From Ctena decussata (Eukaryota; Mollusca; Bivalvia; Lucinida; Lucinidae), in NCBI GenBank assembly GCA_963989385.1, contig OZ022498.1, positions 8,377,501-8,441,500 on the forward strand: a DNA stretch of 64,000 nucleotides. The letters are read 5' to 3'. The translations under genes were made by a program, and so were the position numbers. The notes beneath the pieces were generated by a model that saw only the letters and a program-made list of their open reading frames with translations, had not been told where the DNA came from and did not search any database. Below are positions 1 to 9,887 of this stretch, piece after piece (position 1 is the stretch's first letter; every line of letters starts with the position of its first letter).

Positions 1-905
1 TATAATAACTGAATAAGCGTTTCTAACACATTTGGGATCATAACGTTTGATCTGACATCATGACATCCATGATGTTATACCATATGACGCCGTCTAATGA
101 AGGCAAATCAAACGCATGATGACCAAATGCTACCATTATAACTTATGGAAAAAACCCTTAATGTGGTGCATGCTATGGCGTCAATTGACGTCACGAGTAT
201 ATAAATTAGTTCCATTACAAATCAATCTACTTCTATAGGCCACGTATACGTGAAACTAATATAAAAAGTGCTGACGTCGCAATAACATGAATGCAACTGA
301 CGTCACATGAATAACATGAATGCAACTGACGTCACTGGACGTCAAATAGACGCACACCATTGCAACCAACATCAGTGATATAAACTATTTCCGAAATTTA
401 CAAAACTTCCTAATATACAAATATTATGCGCAGCATGCTTACTAACAAAATCGGTCGACACATGCGCAGCCTGATCACTGCCAACAAAATCAAATTAGTC
501 GACACATATAATCATACCATATCAATCAGAAGTCACATTTTTCATTCTTAGCCAAACTATTCTAAATAAATATAATAAAATCTTACCCTTCTAGGTCTTA
601 ACACAGAATCTGGGCACACAACAATATAACATCCATCAAGAATTAAACAGCCACGTCTAACTTTTCATTAAAAGATAGGCGTATAAATACTATGCGTCTC
701 ACATTAAAATCATGCAAAGCGCTTTCCACAATCAAAAGACTCGTGCAGGTATTCACCTTAAAATCATGCAATATGCTGTCCACGAGAGGTATTCACAAAC
801 AACCCATGCATAACGTAGTCACAATTTCCGTAAACGTTTTATTACCACAGTTGCCCTAAAAACTGTAGCTCTACTGATTGAAAGGATTAAAATAATCTCG
901 ACGAC
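1..905. other. AT-rich intergenic DNA, no gene recognised
   Basis: No coding region or recognisable transposon is visible. Positions about 184-346 hold several copies of the palindrome TGACGTCA or close variants, partly because the stretch around 285-335 is a short imperfect tandem duplication. These look like CRE sites, but no gene starts nearby. Confidence 0.4.
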
Positions 906-929
906 ATAGTGGACGATTAGATCCATTTC

Positions 930-1860
930 GTAACACTGACAAAGTTTCATGAAGATTGGATCAAAACTGTGCCCTCTAGACTGTACACAATGTTTTTCGA
1001 AGATCTGACCTGGCGATCTAGTTTTTTGATCAGTCATTATTCAGTTTCAAACTTGGCCCACATTTCATGAAGATAAACATTCTGACAAAGTTTCATGAAG
1101 ATTCAATGCAAAATAAAGCCACAATTGTGTACACAAGGTTTTTCTATGATTTGACCTAGTGACCTAGTTTTTGACCTGACAAGACCCAGTTTCAAACTTG
1201 GCCTAGATTTAATTAAGATAATCATTCTGACAAAGTTTCAAGACAGTTGAACCAAAACTGTGCCCTCTAGAGTATCAACAATGTTTTTCTAAGGTTTGAC
1301 CTAGTAACCTAGTTTTTGATCCAACATGACCCAGTTGCACCCTTGGTCTAGATTTGTTGGAGATAAACATTATGACAAAGTTCATGAAGATTGGAACATA
1401 ACTGTGCCCTCTAGAGCATTCACATGGTTTTTCTAAGATCTGACCTAGTGACCTAGTTTTTGACCTGACATGGCCCAGTTTCAAACCTGGTCTAGATTTC
1501 ATAGAGATAAGCATTCTGACAAAGTTTCATGAAGATTGGATCATAACTGTGCCCGCTAGAGTGTACACAAGGTTTTTCTAAGATCTGACCTAGTGACCTA
1601 GTTTTTGACCCCACATGACTCAGTTTCAAGCTTGGCCTAGATTGTATAAGGATAAACATACTGACAAAGTTTCATGAAGATTGGATCATAACTGTGTCCT
1701 CCATAGTGTACACAAGGTTTTTCTAAGATTTGACCTAGTGACCTAGTTTTTGACCTCACATGACCTAGTTTCAATTTTGGTCTAGATTTTACTCAGATAA
1801 ACATTCTAAGAAAGTTTCATGATGATTGGATCATAACTGTGCCCTCTGTGTCATTCTAAG
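930..1860. repeat. 145-bp tandem repeat array
   Basis: About six to seven diverged units recur at almost exactly 145-bp spacing. The anchor AAAGTTTCATGAAG or a variant lies at 941, 1087, 1232, 1377, 1521, 1666 and 1811. Each unit also carries GACCTAGTGACCTAG. It runs into the tandem units of the element ending at 2412 and is probably part of its body. Confidence 0.85.
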
Positions 1861-2412
1861 ATTTATTTCTATTTTTAGCTCTGGCGGCCATTTTGTTCAT
1901 CGGAGTGGAACCGTTTTAGCAATTTTGGTTCAGAGCCATGAGTCAAACATTTCTGTGAAATTATTTTGAAATCGAGCCATTGGCTTCAGAGGAGATGTCT
2001 TTTAAAGGTTTTTCTATTTTTAGATTTCTATTTTTAGCTCTGGCAGCCATTTTGTTCAGCGGAGTGGAACCGTTTTAGCAATTTTGGTTCAGGGTCATAA
2101 GTCAAACATTTCTGTGAAATTATTTTGAAATCGAGCCATTGGCTTCAGAGAAGATGTCGTTTAAAGGTTTTTCTATTTTTAGCTCTGGCGGCCATTTTGT
2201 TTAGCGGAGCGGAACCATTTTAGCAATTTTGGTTCAGGGCTATAACAGAAACATTTGTGTGAAATTATTTTAGAATTGGCCCACTGGTCTAGGAGGAGAT
2301 GTCGTTTGAAGAAATTGTTGACGGACGGACGGACAGACGGACGGACGACGGACGACGGACAAATATCGATCACAATAGCTCACCTTGAGCACTTCGTGCT
2401 CAGGTGAGCTAA
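1860..2412 (+). mobile_element. 3' part of a Helentron-like tandem-repeat element (AGCTCACC class)
   Basis: Three units of about 150 bp (each with AGCTCTGGCGGCCATTTTG or a variant) are followed by a (GACG)n tract at about 2320-2360. A terminal hairpin at 2371-2410 has AGCTCACC pairing with GGTGAGCT, then AA. The architecture and the end GGTGAGCTAA match the complete element at 57362-58957. No 5' end with the matching inverted motif was found, so the start is uncertain; the 145-bp array before it may belong to the same element. Confidence 0.7.
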
Positions 2413-2651
2413 AAATATATCCATTTACTGCTGGGATGACAGGGTTTTCCAGTCAACAGCTGGCCCAATGGAGATCAAACCTAGACCTTCTGCACCCTAA
2501 CCTAGCTTCACTTACTGCTTGTCTACATGGCTCACTCTATAATTTTATAATCAATGAATTTGCATAGATGATGAATTTGATGGATGACGTGTGTTGTTTT
2601 TTGTTTGTTTTTTTCAACAGTATTTTAGTTATATCAGGAGAATGGAAAGGT

Positions 2652-2757
2652 GAAAATGAAAGGCTGTGTGCCACGGAACCCAGTTTGCATCTGAGAATCA
2701 AACTTGGGTTTAGATCAGTAGGCCAGAGCTTAACCCACTGAGCTACCAGGGTTCCTC
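2652..2757 (-). mobile_element. tRNA-derived SINE fragment
   Basis: On the minus strand the segment begins like a tRNA gene: GGAACCCTGGTAGCTCAGTG, with an A-box-like TAGCTCAGTGGGTTAAG and a weak B box. The same tRNA-like head occurs at 30807 and 43249. It sits upstream of the sushi exon at 2810, in intron. Confidence 0.6.
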
Positions 2758-2809
2758 AGTGAATTTGCAGTTTAAGTGCATGTTTCGCACTGATTTTCAT
2801 GTCCTGCAG

Positions 2810-3007
2810 CAACACCATGTGAAGATCTGAACATTCCTATCAATGGAGCTAGAGTCTGTAATGGCTGGCAGACTGATTATGGCCGTGTGTGTTTACTGGC
2901 TTGTAAACAAAACTTCACCATCCTGCCCACTCAGAGCTATCAACAGCTCTATGTATGTGGTGCCTCTGGGAACTGGATATCTGCTGGACCCCTACCAGAC
3001 TGCTCAG
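2810..3007 (+). CDS. Sushi/CCP-domain exon (penultimate exon, sushi gene copy 1)
   Basis: A 198-nt exon lies between acceptor CCTGCAG (ends 2809) and donor GTAAGA (3008). Both borders are phase 1, the usual layout of a complement control protein module. The 66 residues start PCEDLNIPINGARVCNGW and end LYVCGASGNW...LPDC, with the Cys/Gly/Trp spacing of a sushi domain. CCP modules are extracellular disulphide-bonded folds of adhesion, complement-like and SVEP1-like proteins. It should splice to the terminal exon at 4133, which also starts in phase 1. Earlier exons lie left of the window. The exact orthologue is not identifiable from one module. Confidence 0.72.
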
Positions 3008-3387
3008 GTAAGAATGTTGTTAAAACTTAAGGTGAATACCACATTTATTCAGTTATAAGAAAGAAGTTTGTTTTTGTTTTTTCGAAGAGAAAAAACCTAT
3101 CTAACGGCAAAATGACACACACCTGATTTATGTATTTCGGGTAATTTTGGGAAAAGAAAAACCTGTCTTATACCCAAATAAATTCATCTCCATATTTTCC
3201 TCCATTTTTTTTTATCAGACACTACTTTTGCACTGCTTTTGCAGTTTAGTAATGCCTTCCAATTTAAAATTGTTCCACTCAAAAAGTGGTTTATTCTTGA
3301 AAGGAAGAATTTATTCTGAGGGGAACATTTTTTTCCTTTTAACAGTTGACTCCTATTGGGAAGGGAGCAAAAATGAAAATGACAGAG

Positions 3388-3705
3388 TCAAGAAATTGTT
3401 TCCATTCACCTTAAGATTAACCCAGTAGGCACATAACACTGATTTAAGCCTAGCTAATTGTGCTTGTGGAGGTCAGTTTTTTGTTGTTGTTGTTTTTTTT
3501 GTTTGTTTTTTTTTGGGGGGGGGGGGGGGGGTTCTTTTTTTTTTTTTTTTTCCTTTTTTTTCTTTTTCTTTTGCAGAGCGGTTTTCAAATTGAAAATGAC
3601 AGTCAAGAAATTGTTTCCATTCCCCTTAAGATTAACCCAGTAGGCACATAACAATGATTTAAGCCTAGCTAATTGTGCTTGTGGAGGTCAGTTTTTTGTT
3701 GTTTT
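3388..3705. repeat. 213-bp tandem duplication with poly-G and poly-T tracts
   Basis: The stretch from GTCAAGAAATTG to GGAGGTCAGTTTTTTG occurs twice, at about 3388-3483 and 3601-3695, offset 213 bp. It occurs once in duplication copy 2 (about 51743-51840). A run of 17 G lies at 3515-3531. Confidence 0.8.
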
Positions 3706-4132
3706 TTTGGGGGGGAGCGGGGGGGGGGAGGGGGGTTGCTTTTGTTTTGTTTTTGTATTTTTGTTTTTGCAGAGCGGTTTTCAAACACCTTTGCTCACAG
3801 TCAGCTTAATACGAGTGAAATATTCTTGAAAAGGCTAGCAAAACCCACCACCATTCCCTTGTTTGTTGTCATGTTTTCATTCAGCTTTAAGGTAAATGGG
3901 TACACTGCCATGTCTGTTGTTTTTTTTTGCCGATTTACAAAGGGAAACCACTTTTGTGACTTCCTATCTGCTTCCAAGTCTGTTGTAGCCCTTCCAAATA
4001 AGGTTTTCTCCTAAAGAAAAGAGGAGGAAATATTTCCAGTTCAGAGTTAACTCCTATTGAGAGGGGAGGCAAAAATGGAAATGGCAGAGTTGCTTCCCTT
4101 GAAAGTCTACCCAATCACCATAACTTCTACAG

Positions 4133-4338
4133 TTCCAGTGGAATCAGAAGAAGAAGCATTGATCTACCACAGAGAAGCCATATCACCTTGGTTCCGATCA
4201 TGTGATGTTGATGTTTTGCTGGATCCAATCAAACAACATTATATTGATGTTCTGAAACAGTCTGGTGAACTTAGTTCCTACTGTCACAAGTACCCAGAGG
4301 AATGTCAGGCTGATAATGTTGCTGTCGACTGTGAATAA
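4133..4338 (+). CDS. Terminal coding exon of sushi gene, copy 1
   Basis: Acceptor AACTTCTACAG ends at 4132, and the phase-1 exon reads 68 codons to TAA at 4336-4338. The encoded tail begins PVESEEEALIYHREAISPWF and ends with three cysteines (SSYCHKYPEEC...VDCE). It is acidic with no membrane segment. The reading frame continues upstream to an ATG (4057 or 4075), but that part crosses the acceptor and is intron. AATAAA sits at 4334 and again at about 4668. The duplicate at 52282 differs by only two residues, which supports it as coding. No known domain recognised. Confidence 0.68.
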
Positions 4339-4690
4339 AATCTACTACACGAAGAAATAGTATCATGACAATGTTCATGACAGGCGCATAATCTTGAAAC
4401 ACTGTCATTTCAATTGTTGATGCAATTTTGTTACTTCCATACTGAAATGTTGTTGAGGACTTTGCATTGACACTATACTTTTGGTGTGACCATGTTTCAA
4501 GAATTCAAATTGACACTGATGTACCTTTGTTCAAGAAGTTACATTGATACTGTTATGCTTTGTTTCTACATCAAAGTACTGCTATGACACTGTTATGACA
4601 TTTCAACATACGATGTTGGTACAGTGTTTTTGCCAATTAGGTGACCCTTTGGTGTGTTTTCTGTGTAATAAAAACAAACATATTACTTAA
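4339..4690 (+). other. Probable 3' UTR of sushi gene copy 1
   Basis: This follows the stop codon and is conserved with 52488-52815 in copy 2. An AATAAA-type signal (GTAATAAAAAC) near 4668 is the likely polyadenylation signal. No other gene is seen. Confidence 0.5.
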
Positions 4691-4692
4691 TA

Positions 4693-4905
4693 GTCAACTC
4701 TCGATATCTCAAAGTCCAAATGTATCCCAAACTACTGATATCTCAGAGAAAATTTTCTGGTCCCAGAAAATTTTCTTTGAGATATCGTTAGTTTGAGATA
4801 TCCATAATTGAACTTCAAATAAAAACAGGAAATGTGTCCAATCTATAATCTGTGATATAAGAGGAACTTTGTGATATCAGAGTTCCAGATATCGAGAGTT
4901 GACTG
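4693..4905. mobile_element. MITE with GTCAACTCTCGATATC inverted ends and TA target
   Basis: The left end GTCAACTCTCGATATCTC is the inverse of the right end GATATCGAGAGTTGACTG, and TA flanks both sides (4691-4692, 4906-4907). The interior carries further GATATC palindromes. The same insertion is in duplication copy 2 (52818-53022), and another copy is at 47204. TA duplication suggests Tc1/mariner/pogo-type mobilisation (inference). Confidence 0.75.
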
Positions 4906-5263
4906 TATGTCATTGCTGTGTGTACTCCGAATACAATCCATGAAGACTAAAATAACTTATTATTAGTGAAGGGCTGTCATTGTAAATAAAAACATTGTTT
5001 AGCTGGTAATAGTTATGCGCAAACGGTGAAGGATTTCACAGGCCAAAAAATCATGTACCTATTTCTTTAGTTGTAAGATGGAGGTTAGGTTTTTCCCTTT
5101 CAAAACAGTCCAATGAAACTAGATCCATCTTATAAGATGGATCTAGATTTTTGGGACTGTTTTGGAAGGGACAAACCCATCTTATAGCAGAATTTTATTT
5201 CACTGGTTCTAATATTTGGGGCATTCTAGAAATGGAAAACACTGTCTTATAGCCAAATTAATA

Positions 5264-7015
5264 CGGTATTTTTCCCAGTAGACTATAATAAGGTATTTTT
5301 CCCAGTAGACTATAATAAGGTATTTTTCCCAGTAGACTATAATAAGGTATTTTTCCCAGTAGACTATAATGGTATTTTTCCCAGTAGACTATAATATGGT
5401 ATTTTTCCCAGTAGACTATAATAAGGTATTTTTCCCAGTAGACTATAATAAGGTATTTTTCCCAGTAGACTATAATAAGGTATTTTTCCCATTAGACTAT
5501 CATAAGGTATTTTTCCCAGTAGACTATAATGGTATTTTTCCCAGTAGACTATAATATGGTATTTTTCCCAGTAGACTATAATATGGTATTTTTCCCATTA
5601 GACTATAATAAGGTATTTTTCCCAGTAGACTATAATAAGGTATTTTTCCCTGTAGACTATAATAAGGTATTTTTCCCAGTAGACTATAATGGTATTTTTC
5701 CCAGTAGACTATAATATGGTATTTTTCCCAGTAGACTATAATATGGTATTTTTCCCATTAGACTATAATATGGTATTTTTCCCAGTAGACTATAATATGG
5801 TATTTTTCCCATTAGACTATAATATGGTATTTTTCCCAGTAGACTATAATATGGTATTTTTCCCAGTAGACTATAATATGGTATTTTTCCCAGTAGACTA
5901 TAATATGGTATTTTTCCCAGTAGACTATAATATGGTATTTTTCCCATTAGACTATAATATGGTATTTTTCCCAGTAGACTATAATATGGTATTTTTCCCA
6001 TTAGACTATAATCAGTAGACTATAATATGGTATTTTTCCCATTAGACTATAATATGGTATTTTTCCCAGTAGACTATAATATGGTATTTTTCCCATTAGA
6101 CTATAATATGGTATTTTTCCCAGTAGACTATAATATGGTATTTTTCCCATTAGACTATAATATGGTATTTTTCCCAGTAGACTATAATATGGTATTTTTC
6201 CCATTAGACTATAATAAGGTATTTTTCCCAGTAGACTATAATATGGTATTTTTCCCAGTAGACTATAATAAGGTATTTTTCCCAGTAGACTATAATAAGG
6301 TATTTTTCCCAGTAGACTATAATGGTATTTTTCCCAGTAGACTATAATATGGTATTTTTCCCAGTAGACTATAATATGGTATTTTTCCCAGTAGACTATA
6401 ATATGGTATTTTTCCCATTAGACTATAATATGGTATTTTTCCCAGTAGACTATAATAAGGTATTTTTCCCAGTAGACTATAATAAGGTATTTTTCCCAGT
6501 AGACTATAATGGTATTTTTCCCAGTAGACTATAATATGGTATTTTTCCCAGTAGACTATAATATGGTATTTTTCCCAGTAGACTATAATATGGTATTTTT
6601 CCCATTAGACTATAATATGGTATTTTTCCCAGTAGACTATAATATGGTATTTTTCCCAGTAGACTATAATATGGTATTTTTCCCATTAGACTATAATATG
6701 GTATTTTTCCCAGTAGACTATAATATGGTATTTTTCCCAGTAGACTATAATAAGGTATTTTTCCCAGTAGACTATAATGGTATTTTTCCCAGTAGACTAT
6801 AATATGGTATTTTTCCCAGTAGACTATAATATGGTATTTTTCCCATTAGACTATAATATGGTATTTTTCCCATTAGACTATAATAAGGTATTTTTCCCAG
6901 TAGACTATAATGGTATTTTTCCCAGTAGACTATAATATGGTATTTTTCCCAGTAGACTATAATATGGTATTTTTCCCAGTACACTATAATATGGTATTTT
7001 TCCCAGTAGACTATT
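5264..7015. repeat. 27-bp minisatellite, about 65 units
   Basis: The unit GGTATTTTTCCCAGTAGACT + ATAATAT is repeated head to tail for about 1.75 kb. Variants are CCCAGTAG or CCCATTAG, and ATAAGG, ATATGG or a two-base-shorter ATGG joint. Since 27 = 9 codons and the unit lacks stops in some frames, both strands give spurious periodic open frames (MVFFPVDYN and its antisense). Duplication copy 2 has a single related unit at the same place (54232-54254). Confidence 0.95.
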
Positions 7016-7206
7016 CCAAAGTTCAGCAACCATAAAGACAATATATGCTGAACAAAGAACGTTTTTATGATTCAATTTGTTTTATTGTACCATTTAGTTT
7101 AAGTCTGAAAACAACAAATATGTTGCTGTTCCCATTCTCATAAAGATGTCCCCCAGGAGGATCAACAGAACCTGGTACTGGGAAATCAGCAAATAAGTTG
7201 TGATAT

Positions 7207-7442
7207 GAGCTGCGACACGAGAAAACCAACAAAGTGGTAATGCCCCCAGCGAAGACTCAGATCAGCCTAGGCATCCGCCCAGTCTGATCAGAGTCTTCGC
7301 TGTCTGCATGGAGGTAGCTTAGACCCTCAGCTACCCTTTAAGCGCTTAACAAAGAGTCTGCACGGACTGGGCGGATGCCCAGGCTGATCTGAGTCTTCGC
7401 TGGCCGCACAACTACTTTGTTGGTTTTCTCATTTCGTGGCTC
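7207..7442. mobile_element. GAGCC-type MITE with ATAT target duplication
   Basis: Ends are GAGCTGCGACACGAGAAAAC and its inverse ending GTGGCTC, flanked by ATAT (7203-7206, 7443-7446). Copy 2 has the empty site GTGATATAAGG near 56012, with a single ATAT. Internally, arms containing GATCAG and CCCAG form further hairpins. Confidence 0.85.
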
Positions 7443-7489
7443 ATATAAGGTTTTATAATAATGAAATCCATATGAGATTGGTTTATTGA

Positions 7490-7712
7490 AAAAATCTTAA
7501 TGCATCAAAAAAGCAGACAAAAAAATTTATGTTTGCATAATTTCAACAGCTGTTTCCTCTCAAGCTAAATCATAAAGGGAATTCAAAGGCTAGAGGGCAT
7601 CCAGTGTAGGCCCAGATGAGGTGGCTCATTATGAGCCATCTGATCTGGATCTATGCAGTTTGCAAATTCAGCTGTTTTCATATTTTGCACTTTTAAATGA
7701 ATTGTTAATGAT
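7490..7712. mobile_element. Degenerate TTAA-type MITE
   Basis: Related to the TTAA elements at 10518 and 60995: it contains AAAAAGCAGACAAAAAAATT, GTGTAGGCCCAGATGAGGTG and an internal CTCATTATGAG palindrome. Both duplication copies have it (second at about 56054-56265). Ends are eroded. Confidence 0.5.
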
Positions 7713-8110
7713 TTTTTTTTTCAGAAAAGTCATCTCATTTCTTATTACAAACAAGTGCTGTACTAACAAGGGGTCACAACACGTTTTCTGCAGCATGGAC
7801 TAGAATAATATTATCTTATCCCCAAAACCCCCAGCTTTGATATCAAATTTTAGACAAAGTTTTGTGAGAAACCTCTGCAGTGTGAAAACAAACTGTATCT
7901 TTCATGGAGAGGTCAAACAAAAGAAAAAGAAATATGTTTTCTCATGCATATTACTTTTATGGGCATACTATATACCATTTCAGACAAATTCTCTTACTTC
8001 TCCATCACAACAGAGTGCTGTCGTGTATCATTTAGAAACACTTGCATGAGATGTAAATACCCCCTTTTTTCATGCTCCAGATAGATGACTACCGTAAACG
8101 TATTTGATAA

Positions 8111-8765
8111 CTAGAGCAAGAGCGCAGGGGGCTCATCCCAGATCAGTGCCTCCGCCTAATGAAAGCACACTTTTCCTCAAAACTACAATGCAAATGCTAT
8201 ATATGTACAAAATTCAAAGTCTGTTACCTTGACCTTAGGTCAGCAGCAGCATCCATATGTGTAAACTAGTATGAAATAAACTTAGTTATGTATCATTAGG
8301 CTCCATTCAAGTATATTAGACCCCAAAACTATACAACAAATTGCAAAGTCCTAGTTATTGAACCCTGGCCCCACCAGTGAGCCTGACCATGCAGCTTAGG
8401 TAATCCAGATCAAAAGTAATGCTATAAAGATATCATGAAGCCGTTACAGAGATAAGAGCAATCAAAAAAGGTTTAACGCAAAACTTTGATAAAATGAAAA
8501 TGCCTAAGTCATACTTTCTGACCCTTGGCCCCACCCTTGGGCCTGACCAGAGACTAAGATAGTTTACATCAAAGCCAATGCTATACAGATATCATAAACC
8601 AAATATGAAAAGAATCTGACGTGTATTTACAGAGATTAAGCTATCAAAAATCGCAAAACTTTGATGTAAAGTTGACTAACAGATGGACAAACAAACGGAT
8701 GAACGAACAAACGGTTGGAATGACAAAAACTATATACCCCCTGACAAACTTTGTATAATAACTAA
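8111..8765 (+). mobile_element. Helentron-like tandem-repeat element, private to copy 1
   Basis: It starts CTAGAGCAAG and has a sub-terminal CAGGGGG whose inverse CCCCCTG lies near the right end. It holds two diverged units of about 175-180 bp (each with CCTTGGCCCCACC or a variant), then an ACAAACGG-rich tract before the end ...AACTAA. The region is absent from copy 2 near 56760. The junctions are less clean than for its relatives. Confidence 0.55.
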
Positions 8766-9111
8766 GGAATAATTTTTCTCACTTTTCAAAAAATGTATGT
8801 CCCAGCTAGCCCATACTGTATTCCCAGTCTGTATGTAAAACAGCTCATTTTGGTGAACTTTTCATACAAATCTGTCAATCATAAAGTCATCTATGTTTAA
8901 CTGTCCAATCCTAGAGCAATTAACAGTATCAGTTATATGAATTTCAAACAATTAATGTAGCAAACTGAATACAAAAATTGTGTCCTTATTCTTGCCAAAA
9001 ACGATGCCGAAACCTTGCCCAAAAGAAGTCTACCCAGCATCCCTCTGCCTGAAACCCTAGCAGGAGCACTGGATATGGCCTGTCATTATAACCACTTCAA
9101 AAAGATCATTT

Positions 9112-9344
9112 GAGCTGCAACACGAGAAAACTAACAAAGTGGTTGTGCGCCCAGCACAACCCAGATCAGCCTGGGGGTTTGCCCAGTCTGATCAGAGTCT
9201 TCGCTGTCCACGTGGAGGTAGATTAGACTGAGCTACCATTTAAGCTCTTAGCGAAGAGTCTGATCAGACTGGGTAGATGCCCAGGCTGATCTGAGTCTAC
9301 ACTGGGCGCACAACCACTTTGTTTGTTTTCTCGTGTTGCGGCTC
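9112..9344. mobile_element. GAGCC-type MITE with ATTT target duplication
   Basis: Same family as 7207-7442. ATTT at 9108-9111 and 9345-9348. It is present in both duplication copies (second at 57119), so it predates the duplication. Confidence 0.85.
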
Positions 9345-9497
9345 ATTTTAACAAGGGGTCACAAGCTCTTGTATGTTTTTAAGGAGAATTAACAGAAATT
9401 ATGTTTAATTTTCTTCACATATTCCTCCTAAAGAGGAATCCTTTGTTTTGTGTAAAACAGACAATCTTTTCCAGAAAGTATAACTGAATTCAAACCA

Positions 9498-9733
9498 TGT
9501 CATGTGACTTCCAACAAAGTGGCAATTCTGTCATAAGATATTAAGATCATCCATCTCAGTTATATAGGGTAATCAGAGACCTCACTGTTGGCTCTATGAC
9601 TTGTGCCACTTCCATAGATGGCTGATGTGACAAGCAAAGGCTCTGATCAGACTGCACTTAATGTGCAGTCTGATCAGAGCCTTTAGTTGTCACCAGTGCC
9701 ACATCATTGAAAATCACATGATGTGGCTATTTC
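9498..9733. mobile_element. MITE with CCATGTCATGTGA ends and a central palindrome
   Basis: The left CCATGTCATGTGA is the approximate inverse of the right TCACATGATGTGG. The block is absent from copy 2, where the flanks meet near 59096. The centre holds 22-bp arms (9636-9657 and 9663-9684, AAAGGCTCTGATCAGACTGC...) separated by 5 nt. Confidence 0.65.
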
Positions 9734-9789
9734 TGTTTGTCTTGCATCAAGTCCTCAGTGTTTCCGTCTCTTCAGTATGTTGACAAGTG

Positions 9790-9887
9790 TCATGATGAGG
9801 TTCTTTCTTTTTCTTCTTTCTCTGCTACCATCTTGTGGAAATCGTCATAGTCATAACCTCTGAATGGCAGAGGTGCCTCTATATAAC
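9790..9887 (-). CDS. MRPS18B: MRPS18B exon 5 (terminal), copy 1
   Basis: Acceptor ATATTTGCAG precedes GTTATATAGAGG, and the exon reads YIEAPLPFRGYDYDDFHKMV and a Lys/Glu-rich tail to TGA (9792-9790). It is in phase with exon 4. Its duplicate at 59251-59154 is intact with changes only around the DDFH segment. Confidence 0.75.

Noticed and set aside
3454..4014. Open frames rich in Gly, Phe and Cys around the poly-G/poly-T tracts
   Set aside because: They translate homopolymer runs in an intron; the same happens in both duplication copies at different lengths.
4057..4338. Stand-alone 93-codon gene starting at an ATG
   Set aside because: A strong acceptor lies inside it at 4131-4132, and the phase fits the upstream CCP exon. 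The ATG part is intronic. The same reasoning applies to 52206-52487.
5264..7015. CRISPR-like array
   Set aside because: Units are contiguous with no unique spacers, and the DNA is eukaryotic. It is a minisatellite.
5369..7041. Series of periodic open frames (MVFFPVDYN on +, MGKIPYYSL on -)
   Set aside because: A 27-bp repeat without stops opens frames on both strands; no start context, splice signals or non-repeat sequence. The array is absent from the duplicate locus.
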